Shown piece after piece: positions 8,125 through 17,261 of a stretch of DNA of 64,000 bases (position 1 is the first letter of the stretch; the number at the start of each line of letters is the position of its first letter). Source of the stretch: JBBSEX01 sp038239345 (lineage in GTDB: Bacteria; Acidobacteriota; Terriglobia; Bryobacterales; Bryobacteraceae); the NCBI GenBank assembly GCA_038239345.1, contig JBBSEX010000014.1, positions 1 through 64,000 on the forward strand. The letters run 5' to 3'. The position numbers and the translations under genes were made by a program. A model generated the notes under the pieces. That model saw nothing but the letters and a program-made list of their open reading frames with translations, did no database searches and was not told the DNA's origin.

Positions 8125-11100
8125 ATGAACCAAAGCTTGTTTTCAAAAGCCATGCTGCTTTTTGCCGCAGGTTGCCTTGCATTACACGCCCAGTCCGATC
8201 TAGGCACGATTACTGGAATTGTGAAAGATCCGACGGGCGCCGTAATCGCTAATTCCACAGTCAGCGTCAGAAATGAAGCTACTGGAACCGAACGCAAAAC
8301 CACAACGAATGAGAATGGATTTTACACTGTAACGAGCATCCCGTCAGGCTTCTACACCGTTACTATCGATGCCCCGGGCTTTAAGAAGTTTGAATCCACT
8401 CGGAATAAACTGGATTCGAACTCCACATTGGCCGTCGAAGCGGTTTTGTCCATTGGCTCGGGAACGGAGACGGTGGAGGTGAAAGCCAATTCCGCTCAGA
8501 TTCAAACCGAATCCGCCGCTGTCCAAAAATTAATTACGCGAGAACAAATTGATTCCCTTGAGTTGAATGGCCGTAATCCGGTGCTACTTGCCGGCTTAGC
8601 GCCAGGAACTCGAAGCGGAAATCTCGCTAATCTGAATTTCAACTTCAGCCAGGGGCCGTCAAACATCAACGGTGCGCGCACGCAAGAGAGTCTGATTACC
8701 TATGACGGTGCCCCCGCGGTTCGGACCCGGTCGAATGGCACCAGCCTGGGCGCCACCGACGTGGACTCCACCCAGGAAATTCAGATTCTGACAGCATCCT
8801 ATGCCGCGGAATACGGCCGTTCATCGGGAGGCCAGATTCGCATCATCACCAAGAGCGGCGGACAGGATTTTCATGGCGCAGCTTATGAATACGTCCGGAA
8901 TACGGTTTTCAATGCCAATACCTGGCAGCGCAATCAAAATCCGGCTACCCAGTTTGTCCCCCCGTTCCGTTACAACCAGTATGGCTATAACGTCGGCGGT
9001 CCGGTCTATATTCCGGGGAAGTTCAACGTCGACAAGAACCGTTTCTTCTGGTACTTCGGTCAGGAATGGGTTCGTAACCGCTTCACCGACACAAACACTT
9101 TGAAAGTTCCTTCGCTCGCGATGCGCCAAGGGGATTTCAGCGAACTCCTCAATCCCACCAACATCTACTACGGGAAGGTGGTCCAATTAAAAGACCCCAA
9201 TACAGGAGCTCCAATTCCCGGTAACATCATCCCGAAGAGTCAGCTCAGCCCGAATGGCCTCGGTATCTTAAAGGCCTATCCGGCACCGAATCTTGCTACT
9301 CCTATCAATGGAAATCAGAACTGGTACCTGGCGTTACCCCACCCGCAAGATCAGCGGAAAGACACGCTCTCCGTCGACATGAATTTGACCGACCGGCAGC
9401 GTTTGCAGTTCCGCCGCTTGAACTTTGCTTTCAATGAGTACCAACCGCTCGACGGCGGCACCAATGAAGTGCCGAAGTTCTTCAATCGCCCGAACCAGAC
9501 CAACTCGCTCAATTATGTTTGGACCATCAGCCCAACCAAGGTGAACGAATTCCTGGCGACGGTTAGCCTGGACGACGTTTATATTCCGGTCGACACAGCG
9601 CATTTTCTGGATCGCACCACCGTCGGACTGAACTATCCCTATATCTTTCCTGATGGAAAATTGATTCCTACGCGAATTCCTACCGTTAGATTGGGGAACT
9701 TCAACGATCTGAACGGCGGACCGTACCCATCGCACTCTTCGGGCCCCATTTACACCCTTGCCGATTCGTTTACGTGGATTAAAGGCAATCACACCCTGAA
9801 GTTCGGTTTCGCGTTTGAGCGTTCCGGCGAGAACGACAACGACGAAATCAATGTGAACGCCTGCCCCACTTGCACCAACAATCAGAATGGCCAATTCTCA
9901 TTCACCGACAACCGTTTGGGTGGGACTGGCGTCGCTGCCGCCAACGCCGCGCTGGGACTGTTCGATACCTACTCTGAATTAGGCCAACGCGCCTTTACGG
10001 TTTTCCGCGGCAGCATGTACGAAGGCTTCGCCCAGGATTCGTGGAAGGTGAACGCAAAGCTCCACGTCGATGTGGGATTGCGTTACACAGTGAACGTTCC
10101 AGTCTCCGCTCAGTGGCGCAACATGGCCGTATTCGACCCTAGCTTCTACGATCCAAGCAAAGCAGTAACCGTGGATCCGAAGACTGGGTTTATCAGCGGC
10201 AATGGAGACCGTTACAACGGCTTGGTAATCCCAGGAAGCGGGTTCCCCGATTCAGCCAAGGGCCGTTTCCCGGAAGCCAACACCACCGCATACAACTACT
10301 TGTTCCGGGGTGTCAGCAGCCACTATTCCGACATCCAGTGGGGCGATATACAGCCGCGCCTCGGCATCGCCTATCAGTGGAACGAGAAGACCGTCTTGCG
10401 GGCCGGTGGCGGCCGATTCTTTACACGCCTGGGCGTTAGCGATTCGATCTTCCTCGGCGGCAATCCACCGTTCCAGCCCACCGCCAACGTGACGAATGGC
10501 AACGTCGACAATCCAGGCGGATCTTCGGTTAATAACCTGCCGCTGACGGTTACCACGCAAAGCAAAGCTTTCAAGATGCCCGAAGCTTACAACTGGAACT
10601 TCACGGTTGAACGGGAAATCTTCGCGAAATCGGTTATCAGCGTTGGCTATGTTGGACGGCGGGGCTTACACTTGCAACGCGAATCCGATATCAATCAGCC
10701 TACGACGGCTACCGTGCTGGCCAATCCCGGCATAAACCTTGATGCTCTGCGCCCCTATAAGGGCTATAACTCAATTCGCGAAACCGACAACGTCGCGAGC
10801 TCCCGTTATAACTCTTTGCAGGTTAGCTGGAATCGTCGTTTCACCAACGGCTTCCTGTTCGGTCTATCCTACACACTGGCCAGCGCCAAGGATAACGGAT
10901 CCGCCCAACGGGACATTATCCCCAATACATACGATGCCCACAATCTTTGGGGTAACTCGTATTTTGATGTCCGCCACGTGCTGATCATCAACTATCTGTA
11001 CGAATTGCCCTTCTTTCGAGGACAGAATAGTATTCTCTCGAAGACACTGGGTGGCTGGCAGGTCAGCGGCATTTCTCAGTTCCAAACTGGAACGACTTGC

Positions 11101-11562
11101 AGCGTGCTTTCCAATAACGACTATGCGGGAGTTGGTGTCGACGGTAACTGGGACAGTTGCGGTGGGTCGGGACAGTTCTGGATAATCAACGGGAAGCCCG
11201 AAGTCCTCGGCAATTTCGCCAAGGGCGGCGCCACAGATCCGACGCATTATTTCCAAACCATTAACCCCGACGGCTCACCGATCTTTGTGAAACCCGCGCC
11301 GGGCACGTTCAACCAACAGACCAATATTCGTAACTTCTTCCACAACCCCGGTCTCCAGAATTGGAATATCGGTTTATTCAAGAAGTTCGCGATCAGCGAA
11401 AGAACTGGCCTTCAGTTCCGGGCCGAAGCATTCAACGCCTTCAACCATCCGAACCTGAATGGTGCTGGAACCAACCCGAACGACTTGGCGACTTTTGGCA
11501 AGGTTACGGGTAAGAACAACGACGTGCGAAACTTGCAACTCTCGCTGCGTTTCTACTTCTAA
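8125..11562 (+). CDS. Oar-like TonB-dependent receptor with carboxypeptidase-regulatory-like N-domain
   Basis: A 1145-residue outer-membrane protein of the large acidobacterial TonB-dependent receptor family. It has a signal peptide (about 1-23, ending LALHAQS) and then a carboxypeptidase-regulatory-like Ig domain (about 26-115: GTITGIVKDPTGAVIANSTV and ENGFYTVTSIPSGFYTV). The plug follows (about 120-240; FNFSQGPSNINGARTQES and EYGRSSGGQIRIITKSGG), then a beta-barrel ending in the aromatic LQLSLRFYF expected for outer-membrane insertion. Family members import large substrates, often glycans, with energy from TonB-ExbBD. No SusD partner lies next to it, which is normal for this family. The start at 8125 is supported by AAGGGGAC a few bases upstream. 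A strong hairpin follows the stop. Confidence 0.94.
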   Translation: MNQSLFSKAMLLFAAGCLALHAQSDLGTITGIVKDPTGAVIANSTVSVRNEATGTERKTTTNENGFYTVTSIPSGFYTVTIDAPGFKKFESTRNKLDSNSTLAVEAVLSIGSGTETVEVKANSAQIQTESAAVQKLITREQIDSLELNGRNPVLLAGLAPGTRSGNLANLNFNFSQGPSNINGARTQESLITYDGAPAVRTRSNGTSLGATDVDSTQEIQILTASYAAEYGRSSGGQIRIITKSGGQDFHGAAYEYVRNTVFNANTWQRNQNPATQFVPPFRYNQYGYNVGGPVYIPGKFNVDKNRFFWYFGQEWVRNRFTDTNTLKVPSLAMRQGDFSELLNPTNIYYGKVVQLKDPNTGAPIPGNIIPKSQLSPNGLGILKAYPAPNLATPINGNQNWYLALPHPQDQRKDTLSVDMNLTDRQRLQFRRLNFAFNEYQPLDGGTNEVPKFFNRPNQTNSLNYVWTISPTKVNEFLATVSLDDVYIPVDTAHFLDRTTVGLNYPYIFPDGKLIPTRIPTVRLGNFNDLNGGPYPSHSSGPIYTLADSFTWIKGNHTLKFGFAFERSGENDNDEINVNACPTCTNNQNGQFSFTDNRLGGTGVAAANAALGLFDTYSELGQRAFTVFRGSMYEGFAQDSWKVNAKLHVDVGLRYTVNVPVSAQWRNMAVFDPSFYDPSKAVTVDPKTGFISGNGDRYNGLVIPGSGFPDSAKGRFPEANTTAYNYLFRGVSSHYSDIQWGDIQPRLGIAYQWNEKTVLRAGGGRFFTRLGVSDSIFLGGNPPFQPTANVTNGNVDNPGGSSVNNLPLTVTTQSKAFKMPEAYNWNFTVEREIFAKSVISVGYVGRRGLHLQRESDINQPTTATVLANPGINLDALRPYKGYNSIRETDNVASSRYNSLQVSWNRRFTNGFLFGLSYTLASAKDNGSAQRDIIPNTYDAHNLWGNSYFDVRHVLIINYLYELPFFRGQNSILSKTLGGWQVSGISQFQTGTTCSVLSNNDYAGVGVDGNWDSCGGSGQFWIINGKPEVLGNFAKGGATDPTHYFQTINPDGSPIFVKPAPGTFNQQTNIRNFFHNPGLQNWNIGLFKKFAISERTGLQFRAEAFNAFNHPNLNGAGTNPNDLATFGKVTGKNNDVRNLQLSLRFYF

Positions 11563-11569
11563 CGACGAG

Positions 11570-11592
11570 GGGCCGGATTATCTCCGGCCCTT
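11570..11592 (+). terminator. rho-independent-like terminator after the TonB-dependent receptor
   Basis: A perfect 8-bp GC-rich stem, GGGCCGGA (11570-11577) with TCCGGCCC (11583-11590), and a 5-nt loop TTATC, starting 8 bp after the stop codon. The tail is pyrimidine-rich (TTCTCCC) but not a clean T-run. Confidence 0.75.
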
Positions 11593-11702
11593 CTCCCTGC
11601 TTCAGACCGCCTCTCTTTTTTCCGCTTTAAACCTTCCCTATCGTCCTCTTGTCAGCCGGATAACGTCCTCGCTGCGGGGGGTCGTCCGATGCGGGGGATG
11701 CG

Positions 11703-12031
11703 GGGGGTCAGACACCTCTGCCACTAATTTAAACCATTGAAGACATGGTAGTTACAGGTTAAAGATCGTCAGGAGGCATCGCTAGGGCGTTCGTAACATA
11801 CTGCAAGCATTGGAACCGTTTTACCACCAAAGGCGCGTCAGCTAAGCCAAAAAGCCACAAAAAGTCCGAATCGAGAATGGGCGACAGTTCGCCAACACAC
11901 TGAAAGTAAAGCTATTCCTTTTCTTGGTCCGACTGACGGCATCGCACCGGACTCTTGCCCGCAGGCTCTAAAGCATTACAAATAATGGACAGTTCGAAAA
12001 TTAAAAAAAGTGGCAGAGGTCTCTGACCCCC
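11703..12031. repeat. non-coding element bounded by 23-bp inverted repeats (REPIN/MITE-like)
   Basis: The left arm (11703-11725) begins GGGGGTCAGA and ends CTCTGCCACT. The right arm (12009-12031) is its reverse complement with one mismatch (22 of 23). The right arm also folds back on itself (CAGAG, GT, CTCTG) like a REP unit. Just before the left arm, ATGCGGGGG is tandemly duplicated (11689-11697 and 11698-11706). The ~283 bp between the arms contain no credible reading frame. The pattern fits a non-autonomous mobile element or a pair of REP sequences. No transposase is visible in the window, so mobility is inference. Confidence 0.6.
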
Positions 12032-12044
12032 ATTTCGGGAGGCA

Positions 12045-12791
12045 TTAGCGCCCTACGAGCGCCTTCACATCAGCTGGCAATTCAAACCTATCGTCCCCGA
12101 TCGCCTCATTGGTCTTCACGCTATTCACGATAATCTGGAATTCCTGACCCGCCATTTTCTGAACCAACGTAGTAGGCTCCAGCACGCCAGCAAAGCTCTT
12201 ATAGTCCTTCATCACAACATCCACGGGAACATCCCCTAACTGGCTGGCCGCGGTCTTTGTGCGCTTCCTTAGCAACCGCGTCTTCTTACTGAAATACACG
12301 GTCTCCGGCTTCCCCTCGCCCGGCGTCAAGACGAGCTTAAAGCAGTCCTCGCCTTCCACCGCCTCCGACCCCACCGTCTCCGCTTTGGAATACAATTCGC
12401 GCCAGTGAATCGACGAATTAAAACGGGATTCAATCAGTTGCTCGGCCTTCTCCATTCCTTCTTTAAGCCGCGGGCCCAGAATCGCCGTCCGCTCCCATGC
12501 CACTCCATCGCCCGTACCGGATTCAATCTTCCCCACGCCGGCGATATCCGCCACGACATAAGTCTTATCCGGTTCGGCGGCATACGTGAGCACTGTTCCT
12601 TTCACGCCTTTACCCAAAAACTCAATCGTGCCCGAGACGATTTCGGTCCGCCGCTTCTGGTAAGCGGCCTTCCCGCCTGTAGCTTCAATGAAGCCATCCA
12701 GCACGGCCCCGGCTTTCGGCAGTGCCTCATCGGCAGCCTGACAAACACCCGCCAGGATAAATACCGTCCCACATAATGCAATCGATCTCAT
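12045..12791 (-). CDS. secreted protein, LolA/outer-membrane-lipoprotein-sorting-like fold
   Basis: The product has about 248 residues starting at MRSIALCG, the first Met before a signal peptide (GTVFILAGVCQAADE). ATG at 12791 overlaps the stop of the upstream S41 protease gene as ATGA and has AAGGAAGG just upstream, which decides the start. The mature part begins with a helix (AVLDGFIEATGGKAAYQ), then alternating strands including KPETVYFSKKTRLLRK and a PTTLVQKMAGQEFQI strand. This is the pattern of the periplasmic lipoprotein-sorting-like (LolA-like) families common in Acidobacteriota. The precise role is unknown; coupling to the protease suggests joint expression. Confidence 0.8.
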   Translation of the reverse strand: MRSIALCGTVFILAGVCQAADEALPKAGAVLDGFIEATGGKAAYQKRRTEIVSGTIEFLGKGVKGTVLTYAAEPDKTYVVADIAGVGKIESGTGDGVAWERTAILGPRLKEGMEKAEQLIESRFNSSIHWRELYSKAETVGSEAVEGEDCFKLVLTPGEGKPETVYFSKKTRLLRKRTKTAASQLGDVPVDVVMKDYKSFAGVLEPTTLVQKMAGQEFQIIVNSVKTNEAIGDDRFELPADVKALVGR

Positions 12792-14056
12792 TGAGCCTTC
12801 CTTTGACTGCGAATCCACTGTACCGCCGCGTCCACCACCGGATCATGACCCGCTAGAAGCGATTCCCGCGTCAGACTCACCGCTTCATCCGGTGTCACGC
12901 CGATGCCCTCCAAAGGCTTGCCGCCCTCGGAAATATAATTTGCTTGGGCGTATTGAAATCCTTCGCCATTTGGCAACCGTTCAATACTCGAAGGCAGCGC
13001 CGCCGCAGCCGTGCGAGACCCGAATATCCGTGCCCGCCCAAGATCTTTCATACCACCCGCGAAGATCTCCGACGTCGATGCCGACGCCCCATCCACAAGG
13101 ATCGCCACCTTACCGCGATACTCCGGTAATCGTGGATTTACAACGAATTTCAGTGTGGCATCGCGCATGTACATCGTTCCCAGGCGCTGATTTGGTTTAT
13201 CGAAAAACCAGCCCGCCATGCCCATCGCCATCACTCCCAATCCGCCAGGATTGCCCCGCAAATCGATGATGATGCCGCCCGTCTTTAAATCGCTTTGGAT
13301 GGCATCGCCAAATTCGCTCATCAGTCTTGCGGGATCCAAAAACACGTTAAACCGGATATATCCCACATCCTCGCCGAGCTTCTTCGATTCGAGCCAGACA
13401 TGCATCGGCGGTAAGAATCCAAACTTGGCGATCGCCCCTCGATCCGTTACTCGCTGCAGCGTTAAGCTCACCGGCTTGTTGCCGCCATCCAGGAACTCCA
13501 TACGAACGGCGCTACCCGCCGGTCCATGAATCCGTGCCAGAACGATGCGTGTAATGGTCAACTCGCCGGCACTCTTGGCGACGTGGACCAGCGAGCCGGC
13601 GACACTATTGCCGTCCACCTTGGCGATCGTCCACCCCAGATGCACGCCAGCCTTCGCGGCGGGGGATTCTGGTTCTACGGAAGTCACCAACGCCTCACCG
13701 TCGATTACCCGTACGTCAACCCCGATGCTGGCATCGCCGTCCCTGGGTCCATCGGTAGCGATGCCGCTATAAACCTCAGTCGGGAACACGTGAAAGTGGG
13801 TCTGATGCAATCGTTCGAGCATCTCCGATAGCACCGCGTTTGAGTCCGCCATCGAGTTGGCTCGCTCCATCCTCGGCCGAAATTCATCGTGAACCGCCTG
13901 CCAATCCAGTCCGCCCGGCTTCGCTTCCCAATGCTTATCCCGGATCGTCGTCCAGACCTGTTCAAACGACTCCAGATTCAGCCTTCGCTGATCGGGCGTA
14001 AGCGCGGCCATGAGCAGCGAGCCGCACAACAACGCGAAGATCCGAATTGTAATCAC
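12788..14056 (-). CDS. S41 family (C-terminal processing) peptidase with PDZ domain
   Basis: A 422-residue secreted protease. A signal peptide (ITIRIFALLCGSLLMAA) is followed by a helical N-domain, a PDZ domain (about 105-190, with SVEPESPAAKAGVHLGW) and the S41 catalytic domain (about 210-400). The catalytic Ser region reads VDGASASTSEIFAGGMKD and substrate-groove glycines are present (IIDLRGNPGGLG). The usual Lys of the Ser-Lys dyad (in GxKTxGK of CtpA) falls at GSRTAAAALPS, so this belongs to the Arg-containing subgroup. The start is GTG at 14056, chosen because it puts the signal peptide at the N-terminus. It is translationally coupled to the downstream LolA-like gene. Confidence 0.9.
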   Translation of the reverse strand: MITIRIFALLCGSLLMAALTPDQRRLNLESFEQVWTTIRDKHWEAKPGGLDWQAVHDEFRPRMERANSMADSNAVLSEMLERLHQTHFHVFPTEVYSGIATDGPRDGDASIGVDVRVIDGEALVTSVEPESPAAKAGVHLGWTIAKVDGNSVAGSLVHVAKSAGELTITRIVLARIHGPAGSAVRMEFLDGGNKPVSLTLQRVTDRGAIAKFGFLPPMHVWLESKKLGEDVGYIRFNVFLDPARLMSEFGDAIQSDLKTGGIIIDLRGNPGGLGVMAMGMAGWFFDKPNQRLGTMYMRDATLKFVVNPRLPEYRGKVAILVDGASASTSEIFAGGMKDLGRARIFGSRTAAAALPSSIERLPNGEGFQYAQANYISEGGKPLEGIGVTPDEAVSLTRESLLAGHDPVVDAAVQWIRSQRKAQ

Positions 14057-14083
14057 GTAGCTATTATGCCCGTAAACCCCAAC

Positions 14084-15331
14084 TTACAATCTGTTTCCCG
14101 CTTGCGACGCCCGCAACGGAAATCCTTTGGTCGCGAGCGATTCCATCAATTGCTCATGAATCGCCTGGTCCAGCAGATAGAATAATTTCCCGTCTTCTTC
14201 CACGGAAATGACCAGATTTTTCGCCGCCAGAAGTAAACACAATTGCTGCTCGCCGGAACTCAGCCAGCCTGCTTCCACTTTGGCTAGGCCGCGCGGACTG
14301 GGCGTTAGCTTGCGAAGGAAGTCGCGAACGAAGATCTGATCGTCCAATGCCTCGATGTTCGCCGCGGCCGCGATCCACTGTTGCTCCGGTTTGCCAAAGA
14401 AGAATGGGCCCGACGCAAAGGCCAGCAGGAAGACGATCACATCGATGAACGCGGCCAGTGTGAACGCAAAAATGTGGCGTCCCGTCGGTGCTGTAAACAG
14501 TTCCTGAAAGGCGATCATCAGGTCTTCCTGACTGCTTGCCGTACGATCTACAAAGTCGGCGTAGGCGGGCGCTAGCGGACGCTCGAAATGCATATTGTGC
14601 AACGTAACTTCAACGTCGCTCCAGGGAATGGCGTCGTATGCCGCGCGGAATTCCCGCAGTTGTTTCTCGGTTGGGTCCAACGGCTTAAACGTGCGGCGAA
14701 AATCCATCAGCCTTTGTTGCGCGCTCTGCAAACGCTCTACCGATTGCGCGGCTATCTTCCGATAGCGATCGAAGGCTGTATAGCGGACACCGGCACCCGC
14801 TCCTTCCCGGTCATAAGCCGTGGCTTCCTGAGCCACCGCCTCGCGCACCCGGGCCAGATAAGGGTCTGCATCCTGGGCGCGAGAGATGTGCCCGTGAGCT
14901 TTCTCGGCCTCGGTCATTTCTTCTAACGCCAGAACATGTTTCTGCCCCTCGCCAATCGACGCGCCCAATGTTTCTTCCACTTTCCCCGCGGCTTCATTCA
15001 AGGTGTCGTACAGCCGCCGCTCAATCGCCTGTGGACGCTCGTTCGCCGAGAACCAGGTGAACAGACTGACGTAAGAAAAACTGATCGAAATAACGGCTGT
15101 CACAACGTACACGGCGATCAGAAGAGGTCTCTTCGAAGTCGTAATCCCAATCAACCACGCCACCAGCACCAGCGATACCTGCACGCCGAGCGATGCCAAT
15201 AGCGCAAACCAGCTAGCCAGGTATAACGACATTCCCTGCTCTGTCGTATACCAGGAAACGATAGACAATAAGCAGCTGGTGATGAAAAGCCCGATGACAA
15301 TCGGCCGGGCGACAAGAGTCCGTTGCACCAT
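14084..15331 (-). CDS. polytopic membrane protein with long internal helical domain
   Basis: A protein of about 415 residues with no recognised family. Three hydrophobic segments lie near the N-terminus (PIVIGLFITSCLLSIV, WFALLASLGVQVSLVLVAWL, PLLIAVYVVTAVISISFSYV). A charged helical region of about 180 residues follows (ERRLYDTLNEAAGKVEETL and AQSVERLQSAQQRLMDFRR), then another hydrophobic segment (FTLAAFIDVIVFLLAFASG) and a cytoplasmic C-terminal ~90 residues. The layout suggests a coiled extracytoplasmic domain between membrane anchors. The start is uncertain: ATG at 15331 has no clear ribosome-binding site, while GTG codons at 15343 and 15370 are alternatives. It is divergent from thiO. 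Confidence 0.72.
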   Translation of the reverse strand: MVQRTLVARPIVIGLFITSCLLSIVSWYTTEQGMSLYLASWFALLASLGVQVSLVLVAWLIGITTSKRPLLIAVYVVTAVISISFSYVSLFTWFSANERPQAIERRLYDTLNEAAGKVEETLGASIGEGQKHVLALEEMTEAEKAHGHISRAQDADPYLARVREAVAQEATAYDREGAGAGVRYTAFDRYRKIAAQSVERLQSAQQRLMDFRRTFKPLDPTEKQLREFRAAYDAIPWSDVEVTLHNMHFERPLAPAYADFVDRTASSQEDLMIAFQELFTAPTGRHIFAFTLAAFIDVIVFLLAFASGPFFFGKPEQQWIAAAANIEALDDQIFVRDFLRKLTPSPRGLAKVEAGWLSSGEQQLCLLLAAKNLVISVEEDGKLFYLLDQAIHEQLMESLATKGFPLRASQAGNRL

Positions 15332-15405
15332 CACACTACACACTACGACATTCCCCGTTCTTTGTTCCACCCCAGGCGGCGGCCCGCAAGCTTTACGATG
15401 AGTAG

Positions 15406-16455
15406 GTGACCGACGTGATCATCATCGGCGCTGGAATCATCGGCTCGTCCATCGCCTGGCGCTTGGCCCAGCGCGGCGTATCGGTTACTCTTTTGGAAGC
15501 CGGCATTATGGGTAAGGAAGCGAGCGCCGCAGGTGCCGGAATGCTGGCTCCGGGCGGCGAAGTGGCCGAGCGAAATGCCTGGGCCGCGTTGTCCGTCGAG
15601 TCCGCCCGTATGTATCCCGAGTTCGTCGGCGAACTCAGCAGCGAATCGAACACCGCGATCGATTACCGCCGGAGCGGAGCAGTCGCTTTGACCCAGAATG
15701 ACAGCGAATGGGGGGACCTCGATCAACGTGCGCCTGTGCAAGAGGAACTCGGCATCGAGTCCCGGGAAATCGACTCCAGGGATGTAAGCGACCTGGTTCC
15801 CGCGCTTGATCGGCGAGCCTACCAACGTGCTCGCTACTTCCCCGGCGACGCTCTGGTCGACGCTCGGAATGTCCTTTCGGCGCTGCGCATTGCTTGCACG
15901 GCACGCGGCGTCAAGATAATCGAGAATCATCCGGTACGTTCGCTCGATGGCCTCGAAGCGGGGGCAATTGTAATCGCCGCCGGTGCGTGGAGCGGGTTGC
16001 TTGGTGGCGCCATTCCCGAATCGTATCCGGTGAAGGGACATCTGGTCGGCTACAATCTACCGCCGGGATCCATCGTCCCCATCCTGCGGCGCAATAACAC
16101 CTACATATTGCAAAGATCCAGCGGGTTTACCATCGCCGGCGCAACCACCGAACGGGCCGCGAAATTCGATCGCACCGTGCGCCCCGAAATCGCCGCGCAG
16201 TTGCATCAAGATGCCGCTTGCTACTTGCCCTCGCTTCTTGTGCGCCCGCCTGAATCGGCCTGGATCGGCTTCCGGCCTCGTTCCATCCGCCAACGGCCAG
16301 AAGTCCGGCGCCTGCCGGGAACGAATCTCTGGCTCGCCTATGGCCACTATCGCAATGGTATTCTGCTTGCGCCGATTACCGCCAAGCTAATCGCCGGCGA
16401 TATTATTTCCAGCGGGGAAACGGATTTGAGCGTCCATTCCGGCATTCCGCAATAA
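15406..16455 (+). CDS. thiO: glycine oxidase ThiO (FAD-dependent)
   Basis: A 349-residue FAD-dependent amine oxidase of the D-amino-acid oxidase fold. The N-terminal dinucleotide motif is VIIIGAGIIGSSIAWRLAQR, followed by the family's AAGAGMLAPGGE and, near the C-terminus, LWLAYGHYRNGILLAPITA, the usual ThiO signature. ThiO oxidises glycine to the imine used to build the thiazole ring of thiamine. The start is GTG at 15406. No other thiamine gene and no TPP riboswitch-like sequence is visible nearby. The last ~53 bp overlap, on the opposite strand, the 3' end of a HipA-like gene. Confidence 0.9.
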   Translation: MTDVIIIGAGIIGSSIAWRLAQRGVSVTLLEAGIMGKEASAAGAGMLAPGGEVAERNAWAALSVESARMYPEFVGELSSESNTAIDYRRSGAVALTQNDSEWGDLDQRAPVQEELGIESREIDSRDVSDLVPALDRRAYQRARYFPGDALVDARNVLSALRIACTARGVKIIENHPVRSLDGLEAGAIVIAAGAWSGLLGGAIPESYPVKGHLVGYNLPPGSIVPILRRNNTYILQRSSGFTIAGATTERAAKFDRTVRPEIAAQLHQDAACYLPSLLVRPPESAWIGFRPRSIRQRPEVRRLPGTNLWLAYGHYRNGILLAPITAKLIAGDIISSGETDLSVHSGIPQ

Positions 16456-17224
16456 GGTCCGGGACGCGCCGGCGGCGTTTCAGAATGCGCTCCAGTAACC
16501 GCTCGAAGTCAGCCTCTTCCCCGGCAATCCACTCCGGAGGCACCTGCTTATATGCCCGGTCAATTACCTCTTCGGGAAAATCCAACACGCGTTCGAGCCA
16601 CGGTTGAAAGTCATCCAGGCCGCGGACATGCGCATACACAACGGGACGAAAGTACATGCCTAATAGCGGGGAATCCGTGAACTGCCAATGCGGACCATCG
16701 AAGAGAAAGCCATGGTCCATCATATTTGTCAGAAAGCCTGGATTGCCCGGGGCGCGGATTTGCTCTTTCACCCGGGCACGAAAAAAAATGGCTTGGCGGG
16801 CATCGGAATTTCCCAGCCATTTATCGAAAACCAGCGCACCTAGGAAGTCCTGCAGATTAGCCACTTTTTCCAGGAGAGTATCCGGTAAAAAATCGTAGAC
16901 GGCCTGCCGGTTGGGATCGCCCGGATATCTGGAACCGAAGTGCCAGCCTGCCTCAACCGCGATCTTTTTCGAGCCGAGCTGCAACCCGACATCTGGATTT
17001 GCGAGCAAAAACTCATCGGTTACGCGGATGATATTCGTCGCTGGAGCGGCTATTTGTAGATACTCCAGAAACACCGAAGCCACCAGTTCATTTACTAAAA
17101 TGCGCCTGTGTTGGGGATTATTCTGAAACTTCACTACATAAAACTGGCTGTCTTCGCACTCAACTAAATGGGCCTGCGCCCCGCCCCGCATTTTGCGAAT
17201 CATCTGGCGCGCGTTTACCGGCAT
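16403..17224 (-). CDS. HipA-like kinase domain protein
   Basis: A 273-residue protein resembling the stand-alone HipA-like kinase family (HipA_2). Seen: VVKFQNNPQHRRILVNELVA as a P-loop/Lys region, FLGALVFDKWLGNSDARQAI as the catalytic-loop equivalent, and MMDHGFLFDG as the metal-binding Asp motif. A basic C-terminal tail (RILKRRRRVPDL) follows. Classic HipA phosphorylates glutamyl-tRNA synthetase, but substrates of this short family are unknown. There is no HipB-like antitoxin gene beside it, so a toxin-antitoxin role is not supported. Its 3' end overlaps thiO by 53 bp in antisense, and a 73-codon gene diverges from its 5' end. Confidence 0.82.
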   Translation of the reverse strand: MPVNARQMIRKMRGGAQAHLVECEDSQFYVVKFQNNPQHRRILVNELVASVFLEYLQIAAPATNIIRVTDEFLLANPDVGLQLGSKKIAVEAGWHFGSRYPGDPNRQAVYDFLPDTLLEKVANLQDFLGALVFDKWLGNSDARQAIFFRARVKEQIRAPGNPGFLTNMMDHGFLFDGPHWQFTDSPLLGMYFRPVVYAHVRGLDDFQPWLERVLDFPEEVIDRAYKQVPPEWIAGEEADFERLLERILKRRRRVPDLIAECRNGRSNPFPRWK

Positions 17225-17261
17225 AGCGGAATGAAGGGCATTCAGAGTAACCTAGAAAATT

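Noticed and set aside
11726..12008. Remnant transposase between the 23-bp inverted repeats
   Set aside because: All six frames are interrupted and no transposase motif is visible; the interior is treated as non-coding.
15332..15405. Possible TPP riboswitch upstream of thiO
   Set aside because: The gap between the divergent genes is under 80 bp and shows no THI-box-like sequence.
16403..17224. HipA-like gene as part of a HipBA toxin-antitoxin pair
   Set aside because: No helix-turn-helix HipB-like gene is adjacent, and the family is the short HipA_2 type.
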